Position numbers and translations under genes: made by a program
The notes under the pieces: generated by a model
Seen by the model: the letters and a program-made list of their open reading frames with translations, nothing else
What the model was told of the DNA's origin: nothing
Databases searched by the model: none
Assembly (NCBI GenBank): GCA_033816765.1
Contig: CM066289.1
Coordinates: 1,674,001-1,738,000 of the forward strand
Reading direction: 5' to 3'
Length of the DNA: 64,000 nt
From: Nothopassalora personata
Lineage: Eukaryota; Ascomycota; Dothideomycetes; Mycosphaerellales; Mycosphaerellaceae
Shown: in pieces, positions 40,200-49,887 of the stretch
How positions within the stretch are numbered: the stretch's first letter is position 1
Layout of the letters: each line of letters begins with the position of its first letter

Positions 40200-42194
40200 T
40201 ATGTTCCCTATTCCGGTTGTTTTAGACGATGTAGTTGAGGTATTACTCTCTTAAGGTCCCTTCGAGAGAGCAGCTAAGACTTTAATCCTTTCAATAGCAA
40301 GAATCGAGTGTACTCGTTCTTCGTCGTACCTCGGTTTCTTGTTCTAATAGATTGTGTCGTAGATATCCTTAGAGTCTAGAGTTTTAGGTCTAGGTCTAAT
40401 CAATCCTCTTAACTTATATGTATCCCCTAGAGGAACGAATAGTCTAAATAGCTAGAGTTAGGTTTCTAGACCTATTTGCGGATCTAGTTGCAAAGTTTAG
40501 GGGTGAATCCATTAATAATTAAATTCCGATTCCCTTATTTTAATCGGATTATCATATAGGATTTCCTTATCTACCTCTTCTTAAGGTATGCTGTCCCCTA
40601 CCCCCTAAGCTTAAGGGGTAGTCGAAAGGTCAATTGTTAATAGCAATTTCTCAAATTGTCCCTTATAGGCTAGCCTTAGAGGTTCTACGTCACATAGAAG
40701 TCTCTCGTTGTCTTAAATAGCTAGTCCGAGGTTAACGTCGTACAGGCCCTCGTACCTTAACTTCTTATTAAAGGTGACATCCCTAGATCTTATAACTTGT
40801 CTATAGGATGGTATCTAGATTCGGTAGATGTTGTGACCTTTAAATCTAACTAAGTAACCGATGTAGCATCGAGAATCTATTTTGTAGGCGCGTGGGCGTT
40901 CTTTCTTATTCGTCTTATAAGCGTATGCCCTAGAACCTATTTTGTAGATATAAGCAAGGCTTAGCTTAATGCCCGTAGCTGCTTTAAATAGGGTCCTCTA
41001 GCCTAACTTCTTGGATGGTATTCTGTTTATAAGGTAAGTAGCTATTGTAACGATCTTAGGCTATAGGTTTGAAGGTAGGCCTGCTAATAATATCAATGCC
41101 CTAGTAGTAATAATTAAGTGCTTTCCGGATATTTCTGCTAGGTCCTAAGCGGGCATATAGGGGGCAGTTAGTTTCTAAGTAACCCTGTCTCTTAGTAGCT
41201 AAGACTTGAATACTACCCCGTAGGCCTTGTCGTTGTCTAAATATAGTACGGTAAGTAACCTTCCAAAGGATCGAATGAACCTTGTAAGTTCTAGGTATGC
41301 CTCTATTACGTTCTCCTAGGTTCTTCGAGGAAAATTCCAGTTGAATTGAAGTCCTGTATCCTTATCGCTAGCATAGAAGGTATATCGATCCCTATTGTAC
41401 CCTATATCGAATTCTATAAGGTCAATTGAGATGTCCTTAAGTATCGACGGAGGTCGTATCTTAATCCTAGACCTTCGAGATATCCTCTTATGTCCTTTTA
41501 AGAGGGCACAAGATTCGCACTCGTTAGTTTTAGGTGGTTCCTCTAATCCTACAATCTTGATGCCCTTTACTGCGTCTTGTAGGTGCATTATACGCTCTAG
41601 CCTAGGGTGTCTAAGGACCTTATAGTAGTCCTTCATTGTCCTCGGTACTGCAGGTAGGGGCATACGGCTCCTAGCTATTGCTACGCTCCTTAATTGTTAT
41701 TTTAGAGCCTCTATAACTAAAAGTGGGGTACCATCTTCGGATATAGGCCACTTAGTGATTGTTATAGGGTCTCCTTTTGCTAAAGTATCTACATTTAGGT
41801 ATAGCAGATCCCCTAATCTATAGACCTTTACTACCCTAGCATTGTTTCTATTATACTAAATATCTATACGCTCGTCTAAGAATAGACCTTTCTTTCGCAT
41901 TTAAGGGAGTAAGATAATATTATAGTGAAATTCTAGAATGTAGAGGGTATTCTCAAGGTTTAAGGTAACTAGGTGTCCATCTAGTAACTTGATACGGACC
42001 TTTGCGGTACCCTTAACCACTCCTCGAAGGGTAGTAGCCGCTACGTAGACTAGTGTATCCTTAGGGATTAATTCTAGGGTGAATTCGGCCTTCGTAGGTT
42101 CATTAATTATATATACGTTAGACCCCCTATCTAGCAGCTAGGAGTCCTCCTCCGATAAGTTGTTAGAGGAGTATACTCCCTAGGTCTTGATTGC
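40200..42194 (-). pseudogene. Copia A protease-integrase region, heavily mutated
   Basis: One readable stretch remains, 41316-41663 on the minus strand (115 codons). It gives the copia pre-integrase finger and the start of the integrase core: HPRLERIMHLQDAVKGI, then ECESCALLKGHKRIS and IDLIEFDIGYNRDRY. The rest is broken by stops. The piece continues the order expected between the RT piece (left) and the gag piece (right). Confidence 0.8.
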
Positions 42195-42386
42195 TGACAC
42201 GAGGCCTACGAGTGTAAGAGGGAAACGTAGGGTGTAGGGAATAGAGACGTAGTTAGACGAAGTATCTAGAGGTAACGCGCGAAGTACGAAAGATAAAGCA
42301 AAGCGCCGAGGCGTCGCGCTAGCGCCGGGAGATCACGTGACCCTGATCACGTGACCGAACATCCAAATCAAGGTCGCTTCGTGACA
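42195..42386 (-). repeat. 3' LTR of gypsy G
   Basis: 192 bp. It includes two copies of the palindrome TCACGTGA at 42333-42340 and 42347-42354, 14 bp apart (E-box cores, possible bHLH sites in the LTR promoter). Confidence 0.9.
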
Positions 42387-45300
42387 GTACCCCCCCCTCC
42401 ACGAGACGAGCTCCTGCGACGTCGTTCAGGCTATTGCGTTGCGTGCCAGTTGCACTTGCGTGCTTGCTGGTATTGCTTGTTCGCTGCTCATCATATGACG
42501 GCTGACTGCTGGTGTGCGAGTGTTGTTGCATGGTCTCACCCATTGAAGAGGTAGGCCGCTTTGAAGAACTTCCATCCAGCCGAATGCCTTCTGCGAGTGA
42601 GTAGAAAGGAGGCGTGGACTTCGTAGGCGGTGTGGCGTCTCCGGAGATCACTGCGAGACCATAAACTGAGACGCTAAATACGTGCGCCATGAACTCATCG
42701 TCAACCTCCGTAGGTCGTGGCTTGTCTGGGTATGCGCGGTGAAATTCTTGCACCAGCTCCTCAGCACCTGGCAGCAGTGAGGTGTATGGGCGTTCGCTCA
42801 TTGTGCCGTCCTTCCACAAAACCTTGTACCAGACTTTGCGGTATTTTATCCTTGAGTCAACCACCTCTTGAACTTCCCATTCAGTCGATTCTTTACCATC
42901 TCTTACTATTTCGAGCGGCGGCGGCGGCGGCAGGTGCTGTCCAGGCAGCGGGTCTTCGGGTGCGCGGCGTAGGAGACTCGAGTGGAAAACATCGTGGAGG
43001 TGGGCGAGATCAGAGTTAGGTGGGAATCGCAGGCGGTAGGAACGGCGCCCAATAGGCTCGACGACTTCGAAGGGACCGAATGCTTTACTGTCGAGTTTCT
43101 TGGATGGTCGTGTAGTGCGGATGTTGCGTGCGTCGAGGAAGACTTTGTCGCCCTTTTGGAAATTTGGTGCGGGTGCACGTGCCACATTAGCTTGATCCGT
43201 GTTCTTGGCTTGGGTCCAAGCGTGCTCCGCTCGCATTTGCTCGAGCACGGCCTGTGTGAATTGCTCAAAGTCTCTGAGGTTGTCTGCAAAGGTGTCGGCT
43301 GCATCAAGCTGTTTCACCTTGTCTGCCGTGACTTGTGGACGGGCTTCAGATGGCTTCACATTCATCCCTAAGCTCGGGTGCCTTCCTGTGTTCGCAAAGA
43401 ATGGTGTAACGCCTGTGCTGGCAGCTACATGGTTGTTCATCGCGAATTCCGCGGTCGGCAGCCAGTTAACCCAGTCGTCCTGGAGATAGTTACTGAAAGC
43501 TCGCAAGTATTGCTCTAACGCTTGGTTAGTTCGCTCCGATTGACCGTCGGTCTCTGGGTGGAAGGAAGTTGACAGGTTTTGTTTGATGCCGAGCCGCTGG
43601 CAGAGTCGTTCCCAGAAGGCGCTTACAAACTGCGTCCCGCGGTCTGACACAAATATTTCTGCGACGCCGTGATGGGGCATAATGTAATGGTAGTACAGGT
43701 CAGCTGTGTGTTCTGCATCCATACGGTCCGTAGGGATGAAGTGCACCTGCTTGGAGAGCATGTCTGTTACTGTCAGGATATTGGTGTATGTCTTGCCATC
43801 TCTGCGAGATTTGCTAGGCGGCAGGTCGACTATGAAGTCCATGGCGACGTGTTTCCAGACGTCCGGTGGTGTACGATGGGCGGAGAGCGTCCCTTGGTAC
43901 CGTGAACGAGACGGTGTTGATCTCCTACAGATGTAGCAGTTGCGCACGTATTGGGTGATGTCTTTCTGCATGAAAGGCCACCATAGGTCATGGCGTAGAA
44001 TCAGTTCGTGTGTGCGTGCCATGCCTTGATGCCCAGCAAGAGGCGCGTCATGGTAGCTCTGCACTATCTTTGTGCGTAGGTTGCGGTATTCCGGCACAAA
44101 CAGCCTGTTGTTCACGTACAGCCTCCCGTCTTGCATGCGGCACTCTGAAGCTGTAATCTTGCGCTGTTGCAGAAACTCAGACGTCTTGCGGTCGCGGAGA
44201 TCTTTCTGAAGGCGCTTCATACGCATGCTGAAGCGTGGGTCCTTGTAAGCTGTATTGAGCATTGAGAGCACGTTGTCGTCCGAGTCTGCTGGTTGCTGCA
44301 ACTCCGGCCAGTCTTCCTTGGGAGTGTCTGGCTCGTTGGGCGTTGGCTGGTCAGGGACTGTCGCCAGATCTGACCCGTCTTCTAGCGCTTGTTCAGGTGC
44401 CTTATGCTCGTCATCTTTTGGGACTTCGGGGATGTTCGCATTCTCGTCGTCCGCATTCTCGTCGTTCGCTTTGTTGGCCAGCCTAGCGCTTCGTCGAGGT
44501 TCTGTAGGCGGGTCCGTGGTGATTGCGAATGCGGAGACTATATCCAGGTTATCCGGCTTCAAGATGGTTTGTTCGCGGTACTGTGTCCGTGCATCAATCC
44601 CTTCAGGCAGGTCTTGGGAGCGTCTCGTCAGGCTGTCCGGTTTGGTGCCCTGGACGCCCGGTCGATACGTGATCTTGAAGTTGAATTGTGACAGGAACTC
44701 GGCCCACCTAGCCTGGCGCTGGTTGAGTTGCTTCGTGGACATAAACCACTCCAGGTTCTTGTGATCTGACAGCACTCGGATGGGTTTCTGGTCATCCGCC
44801 TCTGGCACTAGTTCGTACTGCCATTCTTCGAACGTCTTGACAATAGCGAGCAGCTCCTTGTCGTAGATGTCGTAGTTGCATTCTTGCGGACTCATCTTCT
44901 TGGAGAAGTAGGCTATCGGCTTGAGCAGAAACTCGCCTTCCTTCTCCGGATCTGGGTGCTTCTGGGACAGAACGCCTGCAGTTACGTAGTCTGACGCATC
45001 CGTCTCAATCCAAACTTCCAGTCCTGGTTGGAAGTGTGCCAGGATTGGTGCTGAGACGAATCGCTTCTTCAGCTTATCGAATGCTTGCTGGCATCCCTCG
45101 TCCCACTGCCAGGGTGTATCTTTCTTTGTCAGTGCTGTGAGCTTGCGCACGACTCTTGAATACTCATAGATGAAGCGTCTGTAGAAACCACTGAACCCGA
45201 GGAACGCAAGGACGTCCTTGACGTTCCGGGGTGTCTCCCAGTTCTGGATTGCTTCAACCTTAACTGGATCCATCTCGATACCTTCGGTAGTGACAATAAG

Positions 45301-46824
45301 GCCAAGGTACTTGATCTTCTTAACGAAGAATTCGCTCTTGTCAATGTCGATAGGCATACCGGCTTCGCCTACTTTCTTAATGACTGCTCGTACGTGCTGG
45401 ACATGTTCTTCTTCGCTGTCGCTGTAGATGAGAACATCGTCAAGATAGACTGTGCAGAACCGATCGAGGTACTCTCGCAGTACTTCATTGATTCGTCTCT
45501 GCCAACTGCTTGGCCCGTTGCAGAGCCCGAACGGCATAACCTTGAACTCGTAGAGGCCATATCTTGTGATGAAGGCTGTCAGCCATTCCTGTCCATGCGC
45601 AATGCGAAGGTTGTTGAATGCTGCTACGATGTCGAGTTTCGAGAACATCTTGGCCTTAGCCAGACGATCCAGGGTTTCTCGGATCAAAGGAATAGGATAT
45701 CGGTCCTTAATCGTGAGGGCGTTCAATGCTCTGTAATCGACGCATACGCGCAGTCCACCACCAGGCTTCTTGACAATGAGCAGTGGTGATGCGCAGGGCG
45801 ACTTGCTTTCTTGCAATGAACCGTTTGCAAGGCCATCGTCGAGAAACTTCCGTACCACGGCCAACTGCTCAGCATTCATTGGGATCATCTTGCGATAAGG
45901 CGGTGTAGTACCTGGTTTGAGCTTAATCTCATGGTCACTAGGACCATGCTCAGGCAGTACAAACTCCGACTTGTGCTTGAAGTACAGAGCTAGATCCTTA
46001 AGCACTGCTGGCAGCTTTTCTTCTGGGTTCGACTTCTTGCACGCTGTCATGAAGCGTTCCCAGTCCTCTGGCGCCATCGCGAAGCATGAAAGTTGTTCTC
46101 CCTCCCCCCCAAACGGATCTTGCGGTGGCGGCTTATCGGGTGGTTCGGGTGGGACGTCGTCAGGTGGTGGTGTTAGGTCTTCAGGCCAAAGGGCAAAGAG
46201 CTGATTGTCCTTATCCTTTGACATCTTCATGAACGCTTGCGCACTGACGATGTCGATATCATCAGAGCTGTGAAAGTCAGGGTCGACGTTGTGGGTCTTG
46301 CCGCGACGATCTATTGTTACGACGCAGACCAGACTTCTGAAGTTATGGTTCAAGCAGCAGTTCGTGCTGTTGAAGGTCATTGTCCTGTTCTTGAAGCTGA
46401 TCTCGGGGTCATGTTGTTCTAGCCATGACATTCCGATGACGATGTCATATGTGTCAAGGTCTGTAACGTAGTACAGATCCTGGTCGCGATGTGCTCCGAC
46501 GTCCAGGGTGACGAGGACTGCATGTGTTATCATAGAGCGGTGCCCGTCCGCAAGTCGCAAACGCTTAGGTTTCGCAAGAGGGATAAGGTCAAGGTGATGT
46601 GTGCGCACGAAGTTGTTATGGATGAAGAGGTCTGTTGCGCCTGTGTCGATCAAACTTTTTGCAGTATGAGGTCCTAGTCTACTGTGTACCTTTGCAGAGC
46701 ATACAAGGTGTTTGCCCTGTCTAGGCTGGACAGTGACGTTCTGGATGCCTCCTGCTGTCTCGGCACAAGACAGTGCAAGTTCGTTGTTGTCATAATCGTC
46801 ATCTCTTAGGGTGCAAAGGTTCAT
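42319..46824 (-). CDS. Gypsy G pol: protease, RT, RNase H, integrase, chromodomain
   Basis: 1,501 codons from the first ATG (46822-46824). The frame is also open further upstream to the frameshift site at 46887, so pol is probably made as a gag-pol fusion. Protease: SLIDTGATDLFIHNN. RT: LRVCVDYRALNAL, LYEFKVMPFGLCNGP and VYLDDVLIYSD. RNase H: WIETDASDYVTAGVL. Integrase: the HHCC finger with CYICRRS, DFIVDLPP, SDRGTQFVSAFW and PETDGQSERTNQ. C-terminus: GPFEVVEPIGRRSYRLRFP, LHDVFHSSLL, then a chromodomain-like EWEVQEVVDSRIKY..WYKVLWKDG. The last ~22 codons lie inside the 3' LTR. All catalytic motifs look intact. Confidence 0.9.
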   Translation of the reverse strand: MNLCTLRDDDYDNNELALSCAETAGGIQNVTVQPRQGKHLVCSAKVHSRLGPHTAKSLIDTGATDLFIHNNFVRTHHLDLIPLAKPKRLRLADGHRSMITHAVLVTLDVGAHRDQDLYYVTDLDTYDIVIGMSWLEQHDPEISFKNRTMTFNSTNCCLNHNFRSLVCVVTIDRRGKTHNVDPDFHSSDDIDIVSAQAFMKMSKDKDNQLFALWPEDLTPPPDDVPPEPPDKPPPQDPFGGEGEQLSCFAMAPEDWERFMTACKKSNPEEKLPAVLKDLALYFKHKSEFVLPEHGPSDHEIKLKPGTTPPYRKMIPMNAEQLAVVRKFLDDGLANGSLQESKSPCASPLLIVKKPGGGLRVCVDYRALNALTIKDRYPIPLIRETLDRLAKAKMFSKLDIVAAFNNLRIAHGQEWLTAFITRYGLYEFKVMPFGLCNGPSSWQRRINEVLREYLDRFCTVYLDDVLIYSDSEEEHVQHVRAVIKKVGEAGMPIDIDKSEFFVKKIKYLGLIVTTEGIEMDPVKVEAIQNWETPRNVKDVLAFLGFSGFYRRFIYEYSRVVRKLTALTKKDTPWQWDEGCQQAFDKLKKRFVSAPILAHFQPGLEVWIETDASDYVTAGVLSQKHPDPEKEGEFLLKPIAYFSKKMSPQECNYDIYDKELLAIVKTFEEWQYELVPEADDQKPIRVLSDHKNLEWFMSTKQLNQRQARWAEFLSQFNFKITYRPGVQGTKPDSLTRRSQDLPEGIDARTQYREQTILKPDNLDIVSAFAITTDPPTEPRRSARLANKANDENADDENANIPEVPKDDEHKAPEQALEDGSDLATVPDQPTPNEPDTPKEDWPELQQPADSDDNVLSMLNTAYKDPRFSMRMKRLQKDLRDRKTSEFLQQRKITASECRMQDGRLYVNNRLFVPEYRNLRTKIVQSYHDAPLAGHQGMARTHELILRHDLWWPFMQKDITQYVRNCYICRRSTPSRSRYQGTLSAHRTPPDVWKHVAMDFIVDLPPSKSRRDGKTYTNILTVTDMLSKQVHFIPTDRMDAEHTADLYYHYIMPHHGVAEIFVSDRGTQFVSAFWERLCQRLGIKQNLSTSFHPETDGQSERTNQALEQYLRAFSNYLQDDWVNWLPTAEFAMNNHVAASTGVTPFFANTGRHPSLGMNVKPSEARPQVTADKVKQLDAADTFADNLRDFEQFTQAVLEQMRAEHAWTQAKNTDQANVARAPAPNFQKGDKVFLDARNIRTTRPSKKLDSKAFGPFEVVEPIGRRSYRLRFPPNSDLAHLHDVFHSSLLRRAPEDPLPGQHLPPPPPLEIVRDGKESTEWEVQEVVDSRIKYRKVWYKVLWKDGTMSERPYTSLLPGAEELVQEFHRAYPDKPRPTEVDDEFMAHVFSVSVYGLAVISGDATPPTKSTPPFYSLAEGIRLDGSSSKRPTSSMGETMQQHSHTSSQPSYDEQRTSNTSKHASATGTQRNSLNDVAGARLVEGGVLSRSDLDLDVRSRDQGHVISRR

Positions 46825-46874
46825 CTCTTCTTCATGTTCTTCGTTTGAGCAAGGCTTAGGGTCGCGACTTGACT

Positions 46875-49535
46875 CTAAGCCTGAGCATTTCCCTGGTCGG
46901 GGGCTGCTGTTGGTGCTTCGGTGGCAAGGGCGGCGAGGCGAGTAGTGTCGCCCACACCATGCTGACGGCGGAACTCGTCGACGCTCATCTCTCTAGTAAT
47001 GAGGTTGCTGAAGTCCCAATTGCCCTTGTTGTAGTGGAAGGGGCAAGCTGGATCCTGTGGCAAGACGTGCGTACGGTCGGTACGACGACAGCGCCAGCAT
47101 TGGCCATTAGCTGCCATTGCTTCCTTCTGTTCCTTGGTCAATTGACCGACCACTTTCCAAGAGGCAGGCAGGATGCGGGTAACTGGCTCGCTGCGCTTCT
47201 TGTTCTTTCGCTCGTTGCCGGTCTCGGTGTTGGATGTGGTCATGGCGGCATTACCGATGATGGTAGTGTTGCCTAGTGCGCTGCCACCGCGGCCACGGGT
47301 GTTGCGGTTGCCATTGCCATTGCCTGTAGGGGGAGCCGGTGCTTCGGGCTTGTACATCTTGATGAGCTGATCACTCTCCTCGAGATCGTAGCCAGCTTGT
47401 TGGAACTCGGCGAAAGAGTCACCACGCTCCTTCTTGAGCTCGTTCTGCCACTTAGGTGTGAGACGTGTCCACAGCTTGCGGGATGACATCTCTTCTCCTG
47501 CCTTCAAACATAGAGTCTTGTACTTAGTGACAAATGCGGTGAAGGTCTCGGTGTTCACCATCTTCAGGTTGGCGAGCTCTGCTTGCGCCTTCTCTACTGT
47601 GTCCTTGTCACCGAACTGCTTGTCGAGATCTGCCCACATCTGTTCCAATGACTCCCAAGCTTCGCTGTTGATGTTGGCGTCCGTGAAGTCGAAAGGGAAG
47701 CCGGAAGTGCGGTCGCGGACGTAATCGAGGATCTCGAACATGGGCGTGCTCTCATCATAAGACGCGCGAATCTTACCATCCATAGCGATCTTCCAGTTCT
47801 TGTACGGTGGCTTGCCGTTGTTGTCGAACTTCTCGGGGTGATCGCGCTTTGTTTTGGACTGGTAGAAGTACGAAGAGGACGTTGACAGCGCAGGTGTTGG
47901 GCGAACACTCCGGTTGATGCCCGGGGCAGGAGTGCGAATGCCGGTCTCACGAATAGTGCGACCTCCGTTTCCGTTGCCGAACAGTCCACCGTTGGTGCTG
48001 TATGCGTTTTCGACTTGTGGGGTGGTGCGACGGCTCTCACGAAGGCCTGTACCCTTAGCAGGCTTAGGTGCTGCACCGGTAGCGCCGACCTGTGCTTCCA
48101 GCTGCGTGATGCGATCTGCCATCTGCTTAATGGTGTTGTCACGTTCGTCGATGTCGTCCATGAAACCGTCACAGTCGGTCTCCGCGGACTTGAGGTTGGC
48201 AAGGTGGATTCTGGCTTCTTCCTGTGCCTGCTTCAGCTTCTCATTCAGGTCCTCGATCTGATCTGCTGCGGTGTCGAGCTTGCCGACCGCAGTGTCGTTT
48301 TCTTGGCGAAGATCAGAGATCTTGCTATTTAGATTCTTGACGATCTTCCTGTGGGTAGCCTGGTCCTGGTTGTAGACGTTCTCGAGCTGTTCGTAGTTGT
48401 CCTGAATTTCCATGAGCGTGGCGCCCATATCCTTAAGGGCCTGCAGCCAGGTGTTTGGGTGCTTCCGCACTTTGGAGATGAAGTCGTTCGCGGTGACTGC
48501 CCGATAATCCTCCGCTTCGTAGTAGTCGGTGTTGTGGTTGACGAAGTTATTCATGTCGATGTAGTCCTCTTCCGGTTCTTCTCGCTCTGCCGCGGACTCC
48601 ATCTGTTGTAGCGGACTCGGTCCCACCTTAGCCTTCACAGGCTTCGGTGCTGGCAGTGGTGGTGTCGGGGCGCGTGGTGGTAGAACCGGGTAGGACACCG
48701 ATGGCTTTGGACTCGCTCGACGGCTTTGGCGTTCTTGAGGTTGAGACTGAGAACGACCGATAGTATCTTGGGAGTATGCACCCGGGACTTGGGATGCAAT
48801 CCTCGATGTAGCGGACATGAGCGAGCTGTCGAGCTCTTGCTCTGTTCGTGTCGTGAAACCGTGGCGGTCACGGTCACGGTTGATGGGTGATGGGCGACGG
48901 CCTGGCACAGTCGAAGGCAACGCCGCTGCTTGTCGCTGCAGGCTTCTGGACTCGCGGGAGGCTGGAAGAGCTGCTGCTGCGCTTCTGACAGCGGCTACTC
49001 GAGTAGCCCACTGAGTTGCGGTGTTGTCATAGTCTGGGACTCCTGACTTGGACTCCTCAAACAACTTCTGCATGTCCTGGAGCTTGAAGATGCGTGTAGC
49101 TACATCTTCTTCGTCGTTGAATTGGGTTTCACCTGTCGCGTCTAGCTCGCGCAGGTCGAACATGCCTTGAGGTAGTTGGTATGACGAATTGGTATCGAGA
49201 TCATCCTCATCTTCATCCTCGATCTCGTCCTCCTCGGGCTCATCGTCGATCTCATCTTCTTCGGCCTGCACTGTCACATGCGGCTGTCCTCCAGACTGAG
49301 GTGGTGACTTCGGCGACTCGACGACAGGTGCATCCTGCGTCTGCTCTTCCTCGCCGTTCAGGCCATGCCGCCTCAGTGCTTCCTCGCTCTTGTGCTGCCG
49401 CAGGGCTTGCCGCCCTCGGAGCCTAACTTCCTCGATTTCGGCGTCTCGAGTCTTGGTTGATTCGGGGTGTTGTTCTTGATGTCTCTTCAGTGCTGCGGCG
49501 ATGGCGTCGCCGGGCTCGTTGTCGTCTGTAGTCAT
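46875..49535 (-). CDS. Gypsy G gag, large, with coiled coil and unusual metal-binding C-terminus
   Basis: 886 residues from ATG 49533-49535. Residues 1-330 are acidic then Ser/Pro-rich and likely disordered (DDEPEEDEIEDEDEDDLD). A long coiled coil follows near residues 365-500 (YEQLENVYNQDQ, LRQENDTAVGKLDTAADQIE, LEAQVG). The capsid-like domain lies around 560-730 (WKIAMDGKIRAS; WESLEQMWADLDKQFGD; FTAFVTKYKTLCLKAG). The C-terminus has no CCHC knuckle but CWRCRRTDRTHVLPQDPAC with FHYNKG, a possible alternative zinc site. The frame stops at TAG 46875-46877. The size and coiled coil are larger than usual for gypsy gag. Confidence 0.85.
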   Translation of the reverse strand: MTTDDNEPGDAIAAALKRHQEQHPESTKTRDAEIEEVRLRGRQALRQHKSEEALRRHGLNGEEEQTQDAPVVESPKSPPQSGGQPHVTVQAEEDEIDDEPEEDEIEDEDEDDLDTNSSYQLPQGMFDLRELDATGETQFNDEEDVATRIFKLQDMQKLFEESKSGVPDYDNTATQWATRVAAVRSAAAALPASRESRSLQRQAAALPSTVPGRRPSPINRDRDRHGFTTRTEQELDSSLMSATSRIASQVPGAYSQDTIGRSQSQPQERQSRRASPKPSVSYPVLPPRAPTPPLPAPKPVKAKVGPSPLQQMESAAEREEPEEDYIDMNNFVNHNTDYYEAEDYRAVTANDFISKVRKHPNTWLQALKDMGATLMEIQDNYEQLENVYNQDQATHRKIVKNLNSKISDLRQENDTAVGKLDTAADQIEDLNEKLKQAQEEARIHLANLKSAETDCDGFMDDIDERDNTIKQMADRITQLEAQVGATGAAPKPAKGTGLRESRRTTPQVENAYSTNGGLFGNGNGGRTIRETGIRTPAPGINRSVRPTPALSTSSSYFYQSKTKRDHPEKFDNNGKPPYKNWKIAMDGKIRASYDESTPMFEILDYVRDRTSGFPFDFTDANINSEAWESLEQMWADLDKQFGDKDTVEKAQAELANLKMVNTETFTAFVTKYKTLCLKAGEEMSSRKLWTRLTPKWQNELKKERGDSFAEFQQAGYDLEESDQLIKMYKPEAPAPPTGNGNGNRNTRGRGGSALGNTTIIGNAAMTTSNTETGNERKNKKRSEPVTRILPASWKVVGQLTKEQKEAMAANGQCWRCRRTDRTHVLPQDPACPFHYNKGNWDFSNLITREMSVDEFRRQHGVGDTTRLAALATEAPTAAPDQGNAQA
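46887..46893 (-). promoter_or_regulatory. -1 ribosomal frameshift heptamer of gypsy G
   Basis: The gag frame reads CAG-GGA-AAT-GCT, 9 nt before its stop. GGGAAAT fits X-XXY-YYZ. After a -1 slip the frame is open through the pol ATG at 46824 with no stop in between, although gag and pol do not overlap when pol is counted from its ATG. Confidence 0.65.
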
Positions 49536-49690
49536 GATCGCGGGCGATTGGCAGATCGGGTCGCGAAAGGGTAGGTAGGTGTGTCGGTAGTTATAGTAGT
49601 CGCTGTCGCAGTCGGCAGCGGCGGTACTTTCCTGATGTTTCTGCAGCGCAGTGCATGTAGATAATCGGAAAGAAGGGTGGTCTAACTAAC

Positions 49691-49882
49691 TGACACGAGG
49701 CCTACGAGTGTAAGAGGGAAACGTAGGGTGTAGGGAATAGAGACGTAGTTAGACGAAGTATCTAGAGGTAACGCGCGAAGTACGAAAGATAAAGCAAAGC
49801 GCCGAGGCGTCGCGCTAGCGCCGGGAGATCACGTGACCCTGATCACGTGACCGAACATCCAAATCAAGGTCGCTTCGTGACA
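49691..49882 (-). repeat. 5' LTR of gypsy G
   Basis: 192 bp, same as the 3' LTR by eye; followed by ATTGC at 49883-49887. Confidence 0.9.
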
Positions 49883-49887
49883 ATTGC

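Larger units (their letters stand above)
42195..49882 (-). mobile_element. Gypsy chromovirus 'G', apparently intact
   Basis: 7,688 bp with a perfect target duplication ATTGC (42190-42194 and 49883-49887) and two 192-bp LTRs with TG...CA ends that look identical. A 3' polypurine tract (GGAGGGGGGGTAC in element orientation) touches the left LTR. Gag and pol are both long unbroken frames, so this is the best candidate in the window for an active autonomous element. It is inserted in copia A. Confidence 0.92.
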
